DNA of 64,000 bases from Alphaproteobacteria bacterium (GCA_017307285.1 JAFKFI010000050.1:23195-87194); one strand, 5' to 3'; numbered from the stretch's first letter, positions 54,104-63,506 are shown. The notes: a model not told the origin generated them from the letters alone. Made by a program: numbers and translations.

Positions 54104-54250
54104 CTCTCGATCTCCTTTCCAGAGACGGGGGTGCGCTCTCCCATCCTATACGGCGGTTCCGTGCCCGCGGATCAAGGGTTACGCATCCCACCCCAGGGAA
54201 ATTCCGCGGCGCCCATTTGCCCGAGGCGAGCCGCTGACTATACCGGCCCC

Positions 54251-54709
54251 ATGCCCGCCCGCCGCGCGATTCGCTGCTCCGACCTCATTAGGCCTCTCCT
54301 GGCAGCGGCCGCGCTCGCCTTGGCCGCCGCCGCGCCGGCTAATCAGCCGGACGTACCCGTCGCACCTCCCGAGATGAAGGGCCAGCCGATGGCCTTCATC
54401 GGCCTCGGCGCCGTCACCAACTGCGCCGGCTTCCTCCGCGCCGCCGACGCCGAGCGCCAGCAGCGCCCACCGGGGGTGGACAACCCCGAGACGGTGCGGA
54501 CGCCGCTCTACGGCGCGCTGATGGCCTGGGCCGACGGCTATCTCACGGCGAAGAACGAGGTCGACGTGCTCCACCGCCTCGCCGGCAACAGCACGACCAT
54601 CACGCAGCGCGGCCGATGGCTCGAGCTGTTCTGTCAGGCCAACCCGGACGCCCGCTTCTTCGATGCGGTCTACAAGCTCCGCGACCATCTGGTCGCAGAG
54701 GGGGAGTGA
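54251..54709 (+). CDS. Secreted small protein, function unknown
   Basis: A 152-residue protein with a signal peptide (hydrophobic residues 15-28, cleavage near APA-NQ). The mature part has two Cys residues (in TNCAGF and LFCQANP) that could form a disulphide, a helical TVRTPLYGALMAWADGYL segment and the helical C-terminus DAVYKLRDHL. The ATG at 54251 was preferred to longer in-frame starts that run over the divergent msrP gene. No family recognised; periplasmic by signal. Confidence 0.65.
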   Translation: MPARRAIRCSDLIRPLLAAAALALAAAAPANQPDVPVAPPEMKGQPMAFIGLGAVTNCAGFLRAADAERQQRPPGVDNPETVRTPLYGALMAWADGYLTAKNEVDVLHRLAGNSTTITQRGRWLELFCQANPDARFFDAVYKLRDHLVAEGE

Positions 54710-54722
54710 CCGAGGGCGCCGG

Positions 54723-55937
54723 CTAGGTCAGCGCGGCGCCCTCGATCAGTTCGCCGAACCGCTCCCAGGTCTTGCCCGTCCAGCGCATGAGCTGGAGTTG
54801 GCGAATCGGGCGGTAGTTCGTCGGGCTGGTGTTGATCGTCATGCCGGGCAGCAGGCTCGGGCAGTGGACCCCGTGCATGTTCAGCGCCTGCCGCATGATG
54901 TTCTCGCGCGACAGATCGTTGCCGCAGGCCTTCAGCACCCAGCACAGACTATCGGCGGCGCCGTAGGCGTAGACATTGGCGCCATCGTCGGTGTCACCGT
55001 CGGGATTGTATTTTTTCATGAACGCGCGCCACGCGATCATGTCGGCGTCGTCCTTCCAGGCCGGGTCCGTCGGGTCCTTCAGATAGGTCGAGCTGATCGC
55101 GCCGATCGCGCGCTCGGGTCCGGCGGGCTGCATCACCGCCCCGACCGACGCGCCCGGGTTGGTGATGAAATGGGTCGCCTTCCAGTCGAGATCAAACATC
55201 CGGCGAATGATCATCGCAGAGAATTTCGGAATGGCCGCCGTGAGAATGAGCCCGACGCCGGCCTCCTTGAGCGACACCAGCTGCGAGTCGACCGTGGCAT
55301 CCGTCGTCTCGTAGGTGGTCCGGACCACCTGCGAGAACCGGCTTCCCAGAATATCCTGCATCCCGAGAACATAGTCTTTGCCGTAATCGTCATTCTGCGA
55401 AAGAATTCCGATCTTCACGTCGGGATAGTTTTTCAGGATGTACTTGGCATAGACCCGAGCCTCGATCCGATAGCTCATTCCCCAACAGATCGTCCAAGGG
55501 TGCTCCTGGTAGTCTGCCCATTTATCAGCCCCGCTCGCGATGAAGAGCTGTGGCACCTTCTTCTGATTGACGTATTTGTAGATCGCCGTGTTGGTCGGCG
55601 TGCCGAGCGGATTGAACAGGAACGCCACGCGATCCTCCTCGATCAGCCGTCGCGTCTGTTCGACCGTCTTCGGTGGGCTATAGGCGTCATCATATGAGAT
55701 GAAGTTCAGCTTGCGACCATTGATGCCGCCCTGCTCGTTGATCATGCGGAAATAGGCGGTCTCCGTCTTTCCCCCGGCCGAATACGCCGAAGCGGGACCG
55801 CTATAGGGATAGGTGTTGCCGAACTTGATCTCTTTATCGGTGATGCCCGGCGTCTGTTCCGCGCGGGCGATCGAGGGGGCGGCCGGCGCGAGGGCCAGAG
55901 CGGTTGCGCCACCGAGCAGTGAACGTCGCCGGATCAT
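54723..55937 (-). CDS. ABC transporter substrate-binding protein, branched-chain amino acid (LivK) type
   Basis: A 404-residue periplasmic binding protein. A Tat-like leader (MIRRRSLLGGATALALAPAAPS) is followed by the LivK-type opening GITDKEIKFGNTYPYSGP and the two-lobed fold with the QNDDYGKDYV hinge segment. No permease or ATPase gene adjoins it, so it is an orphan like the peptide-type protein at 30224. Ligand unknown; these alphaproteobacterial sets bind amino acids, aromatics or short acids. Confidence 0.9.
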   Translation of the reverse strand: MIRRRSLLGGATALALAPAAPSIARAEQTPGITDKEIKFGNTYPYSGPASAYSAGGKTETAYFRMINEQGGINGRKLNFISYDDAYSPPKTVEQTRRLIEEDRVAFLFNPLGTPTNTAIYKYVNQKKVPQLFIASGADKWADYQEHPWTICWGMSYRIEARVYAKYILKNYPDVKIGILSQNDDYGKDYVLGMQDILGSRFSQVVRTTYETTDATVDSQLVSLKEAGVGLILTAAIPKFSAMIIRRMFDLDWKATHFITNPGASVGAVMQPAGPERAIGAISSTYLKDPTDPAWKDDADMIAWRAFMKKYNPDGDTDDGANVYAYGAADSLCWVLKACGNDLSRENIMRQALNMHGVHCPSLLPGMTINTSPTNYRPIRQLQLMRWTGKTWERFGELIEGAALT

Positions 55938-56307
55938 CGTCTCTCTCCCTGTCTATGCCCGCCTTGCGCGGCGGTACGTTGTCGGTCGGGCCGTCATCGC
56001 GTGCCGTACGATTGCCTGCGCTATGCTGATGTGGCGGATCGGGTTCGGCGTATTGATCGGCTTGATCGGCTGGTGATTCGTCGGCCGGCATTGAGCTTGC
56101 GCTCCACCGGGTCGGCTGTGCGCACGTTCGTCGGACGGTAAGGCCGATGCAGGATCGGCCGGCCCACTATGGCACCCCCAATCACCCCTGCAATGGAAAT
56201 CGCCGACAGACCGGGGCCGTTGCTCCGCCTGAATCCGCGACGTAGGCTCGTGCGATCATGCAGCGCCGCGCGGCGCGTGAGTTTGCACAGGCGAAGGAAA
56301 CCGCAAG
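55938..56307. other. Intergenic region without a recognised gene
   Basis: These 370 bases separate two divergently transcribed genes: the LivK-type binding protein and a luciferase-like oxidoreductase. No protein-like frame, clear promoter or repeat family was seen. They should contain both promoters. Short frames with membrane-like sequence near 56028-56070 were not convincing. Confidence 0.5.
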
Positions 56308-57519
56308 ATGAAGTTCGGCATTTTTTACGAGCTGCAACTGCCCCGCCCCTGGGCGCCGGACGACGAGCTGACGCTCTATCAGAACGCGCTCGAGCAGATC
56401 GAGCTGGCCGATAAATGCGGCTATGACTACGCGTGGCAGGTCGAGCACCATTTCCTGGAGGAATACTCGCACTCTCCCGCCCCGGAATCGTTCCTCGCCG
56501 CCGCCAGCCAGCGCACCAAGCAGATCCGTCTCGGCCACGGCATCTGCCAGCTCACCACCAACCATCCCGCCCGCGTCGCTGAGCGCATCGCCACGCTCGA
56601 TCTGCTGTCGAAAGGGCGGGTCGAGATGGGCATGGGCGAAAGCTCCTCCTCCACCGAGCTGGAGCCGTTCGGCGTCGCGGTCGACGACAAGCGCGAGATC
56701 TTCGAGGAAGCCGTTCGCGCCATCATGCCGATGTTCAAGGATGGCGGCAGCGAGCATCACGGCAAGCATTTCGACCTGCCGCTGCGCAACGTGCTGCCCA
56801 AGCCCGTGCAGAAGCCGCACCCGCCGCTGTGGGTCGCCTGCTCGCAGCTCGACACGCTGGCCAAATGCGGCGAGTGGGGCATGGGCGCGCTCGGCTTCCA
56901 GTTCGTCTCGGCCGACGCGGCGCACGCCTGGGTGCACGCCTACTACAACGCCTTCGTGAAGCGACAGCAGAAGCTCGCCGAGTACAACACCAATCCGAAC
57001 ATCGCGCTGGTGTCGTTCTTCATGTGCGCCAAGACCGACGAGGAAGCCCGCGCCCGCGCCGACGGCGACACGTTCTTCCAGTTCTGCCTGAAATACTACA
57101 GCAGCCCCACTGGCGATCGTAAGCGTCCGCCGCCGGGTGCCGTGAACATGTGGGACGAGTACAACAAGTGGAAACGCGCCAACCCGGAGGCGCACGCCTC
57201 GGCGTTGCGCGGCGGCCTGATCGGCTCGCCGGAAACCATCCGCCGCAAGCTGAAAAAGTTCCAGACGTCGAACATCGACCAGGTCGTGCTGCTCAATCAG
57301 GCCGGCCGCAACACGCACGAGCATATCTGCGAATCACTCGAGCTGTTCGCGCAAGAGGTGATGCCCGAATTCCAGGCGGCGCATCCCGAGTTGCTGAAAT
57401 GGAAAGAGCGCGTGCTCAACCGCGAGCTCGACCTTGAGGAGATCGACACCTCGGCCTTCAAGCTCCGCTACGGCGGCAACATGGCCAAGATCGCCCCGGT
57501 GGTCCAGGCGGCGGAGTAG
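56308..57519 (+). CDS. LLM-class (luciferase-like) flavin-dependent oxidoreductase
   Basis: A 403-residue TIM-barrel monooxygenase-type protein. Family blocks include the start MKFGIFYELQLPRPW, the YAWQVEHHF segment (residues 46-54), the phosphate-binding RLGHGICQLTTNHPARVAER and GRVEMGMGESSS, and the late GGLIGSPETIRRKLKKF. FMN or F420 use cannot be decided. Substrate unknown. It is a single gene ending before a hairpin repeat; a second LLM protein is encoded at 58860. Confidence 0.87.
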   Translation: MKFGIFYELQLPRPWAPDDELTLYQNALEQIELADKCGYDYAWQVEHHFLEEYSHSPAPESFLAAASQRTKQIRLGHGICQLTTNHPARVAERIATLDLLSKGRVEMGMGESSSSTELEPFGVAVDDKREIFEEAVRAIMPMFKDGGSEHHGKHFDLPLRNVLPKPVQKPHPPLWVACSQLDTLAKCGEWGMGALGFQFVSADAAHAWVHAYYNAFVKRQQKLAEYNTNPNIALVSFFMCAKTDEEARARADGDTFFQFCLKYYSSPTGDRKRPPPGAVNMWDEYNKWKRANPEAHASALRGGLIGSPETIRRKLKKFQTSNIDQVVLLNQAGRNTHEHICESLELFAQEVMPEFQAAHPELLKWKERVLNRELDLEEIDTSAFKLRYGGNMAKIAPVVQAAE

Positions 57520-57553
57520 CGCTCACTGGAACGCTGACCTTACCCACCTCCTC

Positions 57554-57641
57554 GTCATGGTCGGCGAAGGCCGACCATCCACGCCTTTGTTACCCGCGGC
57601 ACTGAAGAAGCCGTGGATGCTCGGCCTTCGCCGAGCATGAC
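57554..57641. repeat. Paired hairpin repeat with compensating changes
   Basis: Two perfect hairpins, ATGGTCGGC-gaag-GCCGACCAT (57557-57578) and ATGCTCGGC-cttc-GCCGAGCAT (57617-57638), lie as inverted copies with shared flanks GTC and CCACG. They differ by one G/C swap on each side of the stem, so each stem stays perfect. It lies between the convergent LLM and MaoC genes. The rest of 57520-57775 shows no gene. Confidence 0.8.
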
Positions 57642-57775
57642 GGAGGGGCTGTAGCAGTCATCGCAAGCGGTGTCTGGTATCAGATCACCTGAAACAATCT
57701 CGCTCACAGAACCGCATGAAGAAGGGGCCTCGGCTCGCGCCAAGGCCCCTTCCCTTTTCCACGTCGGCCAAAAGT

Positions 57776-58195
57776 TCAGTCGAGCCGCGCCGTCGCCGTG
57801 CCGCTCACCACTTCCTTGCCGTCCTGGTTGGTGGTCGAGATCGCGAGGTCGGCGACCTTGTGGCCGCCCTCGTCGCGGATCGCCGTCACCGTCGCCTTGG
57901 AATCCAAAGTGTCGCCGGGCCACACCTGGTTGGTGAAGCGCACGCCGAACTTGGTGAGCCTGCCGTCGCCGACGTAATTGGTCAGCATCTTGCCGGTGAG
58001 CCCCATCGTCAGCATGCCGTGCGCGAATACGCTCTTATAGCCCGCCGCCTGCACGGTGTACACCTCGTCGGTGTGCAGCGGGTTGTAGTCGCCCGAGGCG
58101 CCCGCGTACTGCACGAGCTGGGTGCGGGAGATGTTCTCGGCGACGCGCTCGGAATGCGTGTCGCCGACCTTTAGCCCGGATGCCTTCAACGCCAT
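57776..58195 (-). CDS. MaoC-family (R)-specific hydratase-type protein
   Basis: A 139-residue hot-dog-fold protein. The hydratase motif D-x-N-P-x-H is present as DYNPLHTDE (Asp and His catalytic), followed by SVFAHGMLTMGLTG. It hydrates or dehydrates enoyl-CoA-type thioesters. ATG 58195 begins MALKASGLKVGD. It follows a MaoC N-terminal-type gene by 16 bases; in this arrangement the two half-size proteins commonly form one heteromeric hydratase. Confidence 0.88.
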   Translation of the reverse strand: MALKASGLKVGDTHSERVAENISRTQLVQYAGASGDYNPLHTDEVYTVQAAGYKSVFAHGMLTMGLTGKMLTNYVGDGRLTKFGVRFTNQVWPGDTLDSKATVTAIRDEGGHKVADLAISTTNQDGKEVVSGTATARLD

Positions 58196-58211
58196 TGCTT
58201 CGTCCTCCCCC

Positions 58212-58694
58212 TCAGCCCGCGTCCACGGGACGCTCGGTGCGCACGCCGACGCCGCGCGCCGTGACGACAAGCTCGCCCTTCTGGTCGCGATACTCGGTGA
58301 TGCGCTCGGAGAACATCAGCTTGCCGGCGCGCTTGCTCTCGCGCTCCCAGGTCTTGCCCGGCTTGGTCTCCACCGTCAGCACGTCGCCGGCGCGCAGCGG
58401 CCGGTGGTACTCGAAATGCTGCTCGGCATGCAGCCCGCCGCTCGACGAGGGTTTGCCCTCGATGCCGCTCGGCGTCTTGCCCGAGCCGAACCATTTCTGG
58501 CCGGCCTTGGGGCGCAGGTGATACTCGGGATCGAACTGCGCCACGGCCTGCGGGAAGGTCGGCGGCGCGATGATGCCGCCCGCCTCGGTCTTTTTCGCCT
58601 TCTCCGCGTCATGATAGACGGGGTTCTCGTCGCCGATGGCGCGCGCAAACATCATGATGTGCGTTGCCTCGACGGGGAATGTGATCTTCGCCAA
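58212..58694 (-). CDS. MaoC N-terminal-type dehydratase subunit (FAS1-like dehydratase domain)
   Basis: A 160-residue hot-dog protein of the MaoC_dehydrat_N type: ATHIMMFARAIGDENPVYHD at residues 10-29, APPTFPQAVAQFDPEY, then the GLHAEQHFEYHRPLRAGD core. Its residues are structural or accessory, the catalytic motif lying in the downstream partner. Both genes form an operon on the minus strand. Likely substrate: an enoyl-CoA in a degradation pathway that is not otherwise visible here. Confidence 0.85.
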   Translation of the reverse strand: MAKITFPVEATHIMMFARAIGDENPVYHDAEKAKKTEAGGIIAPPTFPQAVAQFDPEYHLRPKAGQKWFGSGKTPSGIEGKPSSSGGLHAEQHFEYHRPLRAGDVLTVETKPGKTWERESKRAGKLMFSERITEYRDQKGELVVTARGVGVRTERPVDAG

Positions 58695-58859
58695 TTGACC
58701 TCCTCCAGCGCTCGTTGTGCACGCGGTCCCAATGCCGCGCTTCCTGACCCGTCCGTACTAGCAGACCGGCCGCACACCGAACAGATGCCCGCCCGAGGGG
58801 ACAGGCTTTGACCCGCCACGGTCGAACAGGCACGCTTCCGCGACGAACGGAGAAAGCCC

Positions 58860-59729
58860 ATGAAATTCGGACTGCGCTACTGCAACAGCGGCCGCTACAC
58901 CGATCCGGCGCTCGCCGTCGAACTCGTGCAGGCCGGCGAGGCCGCCGGGTTCGAGACCGCCTGGACGGTCGAGCACACCGTGGTGCCGCGCGGCTATCAA
59001 TCGACCTACCCGTACGCCACGGGCGGCAAGCTGCCCGGCGGCGATGGCGACTTCGTGCTGCCCGATCCGCTGATCTGGATGGCCTACGTCGCCGCCGCGA
59101 CAACGAAGATAAAGCTGGCAACGGGCGTGCTGATCCTGTCGCAGCACAATCCCGTCATCACCGCCAAGCAGGTCGCAAGCCTCGATGCAATGTCCGGCGG
59201 CCGCGTGCTGCTCGGCGTCGGCGTCGGCTGGCTCCGCGAGGAATTCGAGGTGATCGGCGCGGTGTTTGAGGAGCGCGGCAAGCGCTGCGACGAGTATATC
59301 GCCGTGATGCGCGAGTTCTGGTCCGCCGACCGTCCCACGTTCAGCGGCAAGTTCTTCAATTTCAAGGACGCCTACATGCGCCCCAAGCCGGTGAACGGCA
59401 CGGTCCCGATCATCGTCGGCGGCCACTCCACCGCGGCAGCGAAGCGCGCAGGGCGGCTGGCGGAAGGCTTCTTCCCCGCGCGCGGCGCCTCGCCCGAGCT
59501 CATCGACCTGGTGCGCCGCACCGCCGAGCAGCACGGCCGCGACCCCGCCAGCATCGAGATCACCGCTAGCCTGCCGGACGACATGGACGATCTGCCGAAG
59601 CTCGCCGCTCTCGGCGTGAGCCGCGTGCTGGTGCCGGTCACAGGCAATTTTGGCCTCGGCCGCCGCATCGCCGGCCCCGAGGATCTGCTGTCCTGGCGCG
59701 ACACGATCGAGAGATACGCGGCGCTCTGA
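58860..59729 (+). CDS. LLM-class F420- or FMN-dependent oxidoreductase
   Basis: A 289-residue luciferase-like protein of the shorter, F420-type subfamily: MKFGLRYCNSG at the start, the ETAWTVEHTVVP segment, LATGVLILSQHNPVITAKQVASLD, the GGRVLLGVGVGWLREEFE block and the late VPIIVGGHSTAAAKRAGRLAEGF. F420 or FMN cannot be separated by reading. It is divergent from the MaoC pair and ends at an intergenic repeat. Confidence 0.87.
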   Translation: MKFGLRYCNSGRYTDPALAVELVQAGEAAGFETAWTVEHTVVPRGYQSTYPYATGGKLPGGDGDFVLPDPLIWMAYVAAATTKIKLATGVLILSQHNPVITAKQVASLDAMSGGRVLLGVGVGWLREEFEVIGAVFEERGKRCDEYIAVMREFWSADRPTFSGKFFNFKDAYMRPKPVNGTVPIIVGGHSTAAAKRAGRLAEGFFPARGASPELIDLVRRTAEQHGRDPASIEITASLPDDMDDLPKLAALGVSRVLVPVTGNFGLGRRIAGPEDLLSWRDTIERYAAL

Positions 59730-59734
59730 GCGAA

Positions 59735-59797
59735 GACGGAATGAATTCCGCCCTACGAGCAATGGCCGCTTCGTAGGGCGGAGGCCACTCCGCCGTC
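59735..59797. repeat. Double-hairpin intergenic repeat, copy C
   Basis: Unit 1 is GACGGAATGAATTCCGCC with CCTACGA after it; unit 2 is TCGTAGGGCGGAG-GCCA-CTCCGCCGTC. Outer (GACGG/CCGTC) and inner (CTACGA/TCGTAG) sequences pair. It lies between convergent LLM and aldehyde dehydrogenase genes. Same family as copies at 21225 and 33831. Confidence 0.75.
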
Positions 59798-61300
59798 TCA
59801 GCCCGCGCGCGGCGTGGTCAGGTTGACCGTCACGTTCTTGCGCTGCGTGAAGCTGTCGAGCATGCCCTCGAGCGAGAACTCCCGCCCAATGCCGCTCTGC
59901 TTGTAGCCGCCATAGGAGTGGCCGGGCGACTGCCCGAGACCTTGGTTCACCTGCACCCAGCCGCTCTCGATGGCGTGTGCCGTGCGCAAGGCGCTACCGA
60001 TGTCGTGCGTCCAGACATAGGCGGCGAGCCCATAATGGCTGTCATTCGCCATGCGGATCGCCTCCGCCTCGTCGCGCCACGGGATCGCCACCAGCACCGG
60101 GCCGAAGATTTCCTCGCGCGCCAGCCGCCAGTCGTTCGACTTGTCGGCGAACACCGTCGGCACGGCGAAATACCCCTCGCTCAGCTTCCCTTCCTTGGGC
60201 GGCAGCCCACCGAACACCAGCCGCGCGTCCTTGCGCTGCAGCCCCTCCTGAACGTAGCCGCAGACCTTGGTGAACTGCTTCTCGTTGATGATCGCGCCGA
60301 TATCGGTCGCCTCGTCGAGCGGGTCGCCGAGCTTGAGCGCCTGCACTTTCGTGGTCAGCTTGTCGAGGAAGCTGTCGAAGATGTCGGCGTGCAGGAACAT
60401 GCGCGAGCCCGCCGTGCAGGACTGGCTCTGCCGGGTGAAGCGCATGGCGGCGATGATGCCGTCCACCACCCAATCCTCGTCAGCGTCGGGATAGACGATC
60501 GACGGGCTCTTGCCGCCGAGCTCCAGCGACACCGGCACGATGCGGTCCGCCGCCGCGTGCATGATGATTTTTCCCACTTCGGTCGAGCCGGTGAACGACA
60601 GTTTTCTGACCGTAGGATGCTGCGCCAGAGGACCGCCGCACTCTTCGCCGAGCCCGGTCAGCACGTTGAGCACGCCGGGCGGCAGGAACTCCTGGCACAC
60701 CTGCGCCATCATCAGCACGCCGAGCGGTGCGTCCTCCGCCGCCTTCATCACCAGCGTGTTGCCGGCGACCAGCGCGGGCGCGATCTTCAGTGCCCCGAGC
60801 AGAACTGGCGCGTTCCACGGAATGATCGCACCCACCACGCCGAGCGGCTCGCGGCGAGTGTAGCTCAGCACATGCTCGCCGAACGGGATGGTCTCGCCCT
60901 TCAGCTCGCCGCCGAGCCCGCCGAAATAGCGGAAGATGTCCGCGGTGTTCTTCGCCTCCGGCCGCGCCTGCGTCCGCAGCGCATTGCCGGTCTCGAGCGC
61001 GATGATGCGCGCCAGCTCCTCGACCCTGGCCTCCAGCGCATCGGCGATGCGCAGCATGATGCGTCCGCGCTCGCGCGGCGGCACCCGGCTCCAGGCGGGA
61101 AACGCCTTCGCCGCCGCCTTGACCGCGAGCTCGACATCCTCCGCGCCGCCGCGCGGAATGTCCGCGATCTGCCGCCGGTTGGCCGGGTTAAGCACCGGCA
61201 GCACCGCACCGCTGGCGCTCTGTGTCCATTTCCCGTCGATCAGCATCCGGGCGTGCTCAAGCTTCGCCTGGTCGGGGGTTTTTTCCAGCATCGGACACAT
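59798..61300 (-). CDS. Aldehyde dehydrogenase (NAD(P)-dependent)
   Basis: A 500-residue ALDH. The catalytic Cys lies in SQSCTAGSRMF and the general-base Glu in SLELGGKSP; the NAD-binding SFTGSTEVGK and the C-terminal QVNQGLGQSPGHSYGGYKQSGIGREF are typical of betaine/phenylacetaldehyde-type enzymes. ATG 61300 or ATG 61291 may be the start; AGGAG lies just ahead. Substrate unknown. It runs convergent to the LLM gene with a hairpin repeat between. Confidence 0.92.
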   Translation of the reverse strand: MCPMLEKTPDQAKLEHARMLIDGKWTQSASGAVLPVLNPANRRQIADIPRGGAEDVELAVKAAAKAFPAWSRVPPRERGRIMLRIADALEARVEELARIIALETGNALRTQARPEAKNTADIFRYFGGLGGELKGETIPFGEHVLSYTRREPLGVVGAIIPWNAPVLLGALKIAPALVAGNTLVMKAAEDAPLGVLMMAQVCQEFLPPGVLNVLTGLGEECGGPLAQHPTVRKLSFTGSTEVGKIIMHAAADRIVPVSLELGGKSPSIVYPDADEDWVVDGIIAAMRFTRQSQSCTAGSRMFLHADIFDSFLDKLTTKVQALKLGDPLDEATDIGAIINEKQFTKVCGYVQEGLQRKDARLVFGGLPPKEGKLSEGYFAVPTVFADKSNDWRLAREEIFGPVLVAIPWRDEAEAIRMANDSHYGLAAYVWTHDIGSALRTAHAIESGWVQVNQGLGQSPGHSYGGYKQSGIGREFSLEGMLDSFTQRKNVTVNLTTPRAG

Positions 61301-61418
61301 GCTCCTGCTTGCGATGAAACCTATCGTTCCACCACCCAAGATCGGTCCCATCCCACCGCTTGCCAAGGCGCAGGAGGGTGCGAATACGCCGCCGCAGGGG
61401 CCTTATGCGGACATCGCA

Positions 61419-62231
61419 TCACCGGCGCGCGATCCGCGCGCGCTGGAGGACGGTCGCCTCGTCGAGTTCGTACAGCGCGTCCAGCAGCGCGACCTGGAAC
61501 GATCCTGGCGCCCGCGCACGCTCGGCCGCGATCTCGCCGGCAATGCCGATCAGCACCAGCGCGTGAGCCGATGCCGCCATGCCATCAAACTGCACGCCGA
61601 GGCAGGCGCCCAGCAGCGCGGTCGCGGTGCAGCCGATCCCCGTCACCCTGGTCATCATCGGATGGCCGTTGCCGACGGAAATCAGCCGAGTGCCATCCGT
61701 GATGTAGTCGACAGGCCCGGTCACGGCGACAGCGGCGCCGGTATCGCGCGCGAGTTGTCCGGCCGCGAGCCGCGCCGACTCCGATTGCGCGCTGCTGTCC
61801 ACGCCGCGCCCGGCGCCGCCGAATCCGGCCAAACTCAGGACCTCCGATGCATTGCCTCGGATCGCCGCAGGGCGCGCCCGCACCAGCTCCACCGCCAGCC
61901 GCGTGCGGAAGCCGATGGCGCCGACCGCCACCGGATCGAGCACCCACGGCTTTCCCGCCTCCCCCGCCGCCGCGACGGCGACCCGCATGGCGGCCGCGCG
62001 CTCGGCCGTGACTGTGCCGAGATTGACCACGAGCGCATCGGCGACGCGGGCGAACTCGCCGACCTCCTCCTCTGCCTGCACCATCGCGGGCGAGGCGCCG
62101 ATCGCCAGCAGGGCGTTCGCCGTGACATTGGCGACGACCACGTTAGTGATGTTGTGCACCAGCGGCACGCGCTCTCGGATGGCGGCCAAGGTGCGCCACA
62201 CGGCGGCGGGTTCGGCGGGATCGGGATCCAT
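61419..62231 (-). CDS. thiM: Hydroxyethylthiazole kinase ThiM
   Basis: A 270-residue ribokinase-fold enzyme of the thiamine salvage pathway, phosphorylating 4-methyl-5-(2-hydroxyethyl)thiazole. The signature VPLVHNITNVVVANVTANALLAIGASPAM spans residues 22-50 and the ATP/Mg site contains VTGIGCTATALLGACL with the catalytic Cys. ATG 62231 was chosen because the in-frame upstream part lies in the divergent MFS promoter. No thiE or thiD adjoins it, which suggests salvage only, with other steps encoded elsewhere. Confidence 0.93.
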   Translation of the reverse strand: MDPDPAEPAAVWRTLAAIRERVPLVHNITNVVVANVTANALLAIGASPAMVQAEEEVGEFARVADALVVNLGTVTAERAAAMRVAVAAAGEAGKPWVLDPVAVGAIGFRTRLAVELVRARPAAIRGNASEVLSLAGFGGAGRGVDSSAQSESARLAAGQLARDTGAAVAVTGPVDYITDGTRLISVGNGHPMMTRVTGIGCTATALLGACLGVQFDGMAASAHALVLIGIAGEIAAERARAPGSFQVALLDALYELDEATVLQRARIARR

Positions 62232-62330
62232 CAGGCACGCTCTCCGGTCGGGTGCGCTCGAAGCTACACCCGACGGCTGTGACCGTCGCGGCCTGGACGC
62301 GGGATCGGCCGCCAGTGCATCGTCGCAACC

Positions 62331-63506
62331 ATGACGGAAGCCCGCCGCCTCTCGCTCGTGCTCGGGCTCACCCAGACCCTCGCCTACGTCACCAGCTACT
62401 ACGTTCCCGCCGTCGTCACCGCGAGCGTCGCGCACGATCTGGGCGCGTCGCCGACCCTGCTGCTCGGCGGCTTCTCGTGGGCGATGCTGGTCGCGGGCTT
62501 CATCTCGCCTCGGGTCGGCGCGCGGATCGACCGGGTCGGCGGCCGCGGCGTGCTGGCGCTCGGCAAGGCTCTGCTCGCCCTCGGCCTGCTCGCGATGTCG
62601 GGCGTGACCTCCGTGCCCGGCTGGTACGTGGCATGGACCGTGATGGGCCTCGGCATGGGGCTTGGACTGTACGACGCGGCGTTCGCCACCATCGGCCGGC
62701 TGGTCGGCCGCAACGCGCGTTCCGTCATCGTCGGCGTGTCGCTGATCGGGGGCTTCGCGAGCTCCATCGGCTGGGCGGCCGGGGCGGCCAGCGTTGACTG
62801 GCTCGGATGGCGCACGACGCTGCTGGTCTACGCGGCCGCCAATCTCGCGATCAACGTGCCGGGCGTCTGGTTCCTGGTTCCCGCCGTGCAGCCCGCGACC
62901 ACGGAAACCTCGGCGCGGCCCGCGCCGCCGCCGCGCGACGTCGCCGGCGCGCGCCGGTCCTTCGTGCTGCTGTCGATCTTCTTCAGCATCCGCTCAGGCA
63001 TTCTCGCGGTCGTCTCCGTCCACATTCTCGGCCTGCTGCAAGGGCTCGGGCTCAGTGCAGCGGCGGCGGTCGGCATGGCCGCGCTGATCGGGCCGGCGCA
63101 GGTCGGCGCGCGGATCGCCGAATGGGGCGTGATGCGCTGGACCACGCCGCTGACCATCTCCCATCTCGGCGCCTTCCTGATGCCGCTCGGCGTGGCCGGA
63201 TTGCTCGCCGGTGGGCCGGTCTGGGCGTTCGCCGTGAGCTACGGCGTCAGCAACGGCGTCCTCACCATCAGCCGGGGCGTGCTGCCGCTCTACCTGTTCG
63301 GCCCGCAAGGCTACGCCGCCCGGATCGGTCGCCTCGCCCTCCCCTCCTTGCTCACCCAGGCAGTGGCGCCGACCCTGGCGACGCCGCTCGTCCTCGCCTT
63401 CCCGGCATGGGAGGTGCTGCTATGGGGCGGCATGCTCTCATTCGCCGCGGCGCTGTGCCTCATCCCGCTGCGACGGACGGAAGAGGCCCAATCGGCCGCC
63501 GACTGA
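62331..63506 (+). CDS. MFS transporter
   Basis: A 391-residue major facilitator with about 12 hydrophobic segments. The motif A loop reads GARIDRVGGRG near residue 64 and the central loop is proline- and arginine-rich (RPAPPPRDVAGARR). The substrate is not predictable; it may be an exporter. It is divergent from thiM with 99 bases between, but thiazole or thiamine transport is only a guess from position. Confidence 0.85.
   Translation: MTEARRLSLVLGLTQTLAYVTSYYVPAVVTASVAHDLGASPTLLLGGFSWAMLVAGFISPRVGARIDRVGGRGVLALGKALLALGLLAMSGVTSVPGWYVAWTVMGLGMGLGLYDAAFATIGRLVGRNARSVIVGVSLIGGFASSIGWAAGAASVDWLGWRTTLLVYAAANLAINVPGVWFLVPAVQPATTETSARPAPPPRDVAGARRSFVLLSIFFSIRSGILAVVSVHILGLLQGLGLSAAAAVGMAALIGPAQVGARIAEWGVMRWTTPLTISHLGAFLMPLGVAGLLAGGPVWAFAVSYGVSNGVLTISRGVLPLYLFGPQGYAARIGRLALPSLLTQAVAPTLATPLVLAFPAWEVLLWGGMLSFAAALCLIPLRRTEEAQSAAD

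Noticed and set aside
59918..61702. Open frame of about 594 residues antisense to aldehyde dehydrogenase
   Set aside because: Shadow frame; Arg/His/Ala-rich and without motifs, whereas the sense ALDH has all catalytic residues.
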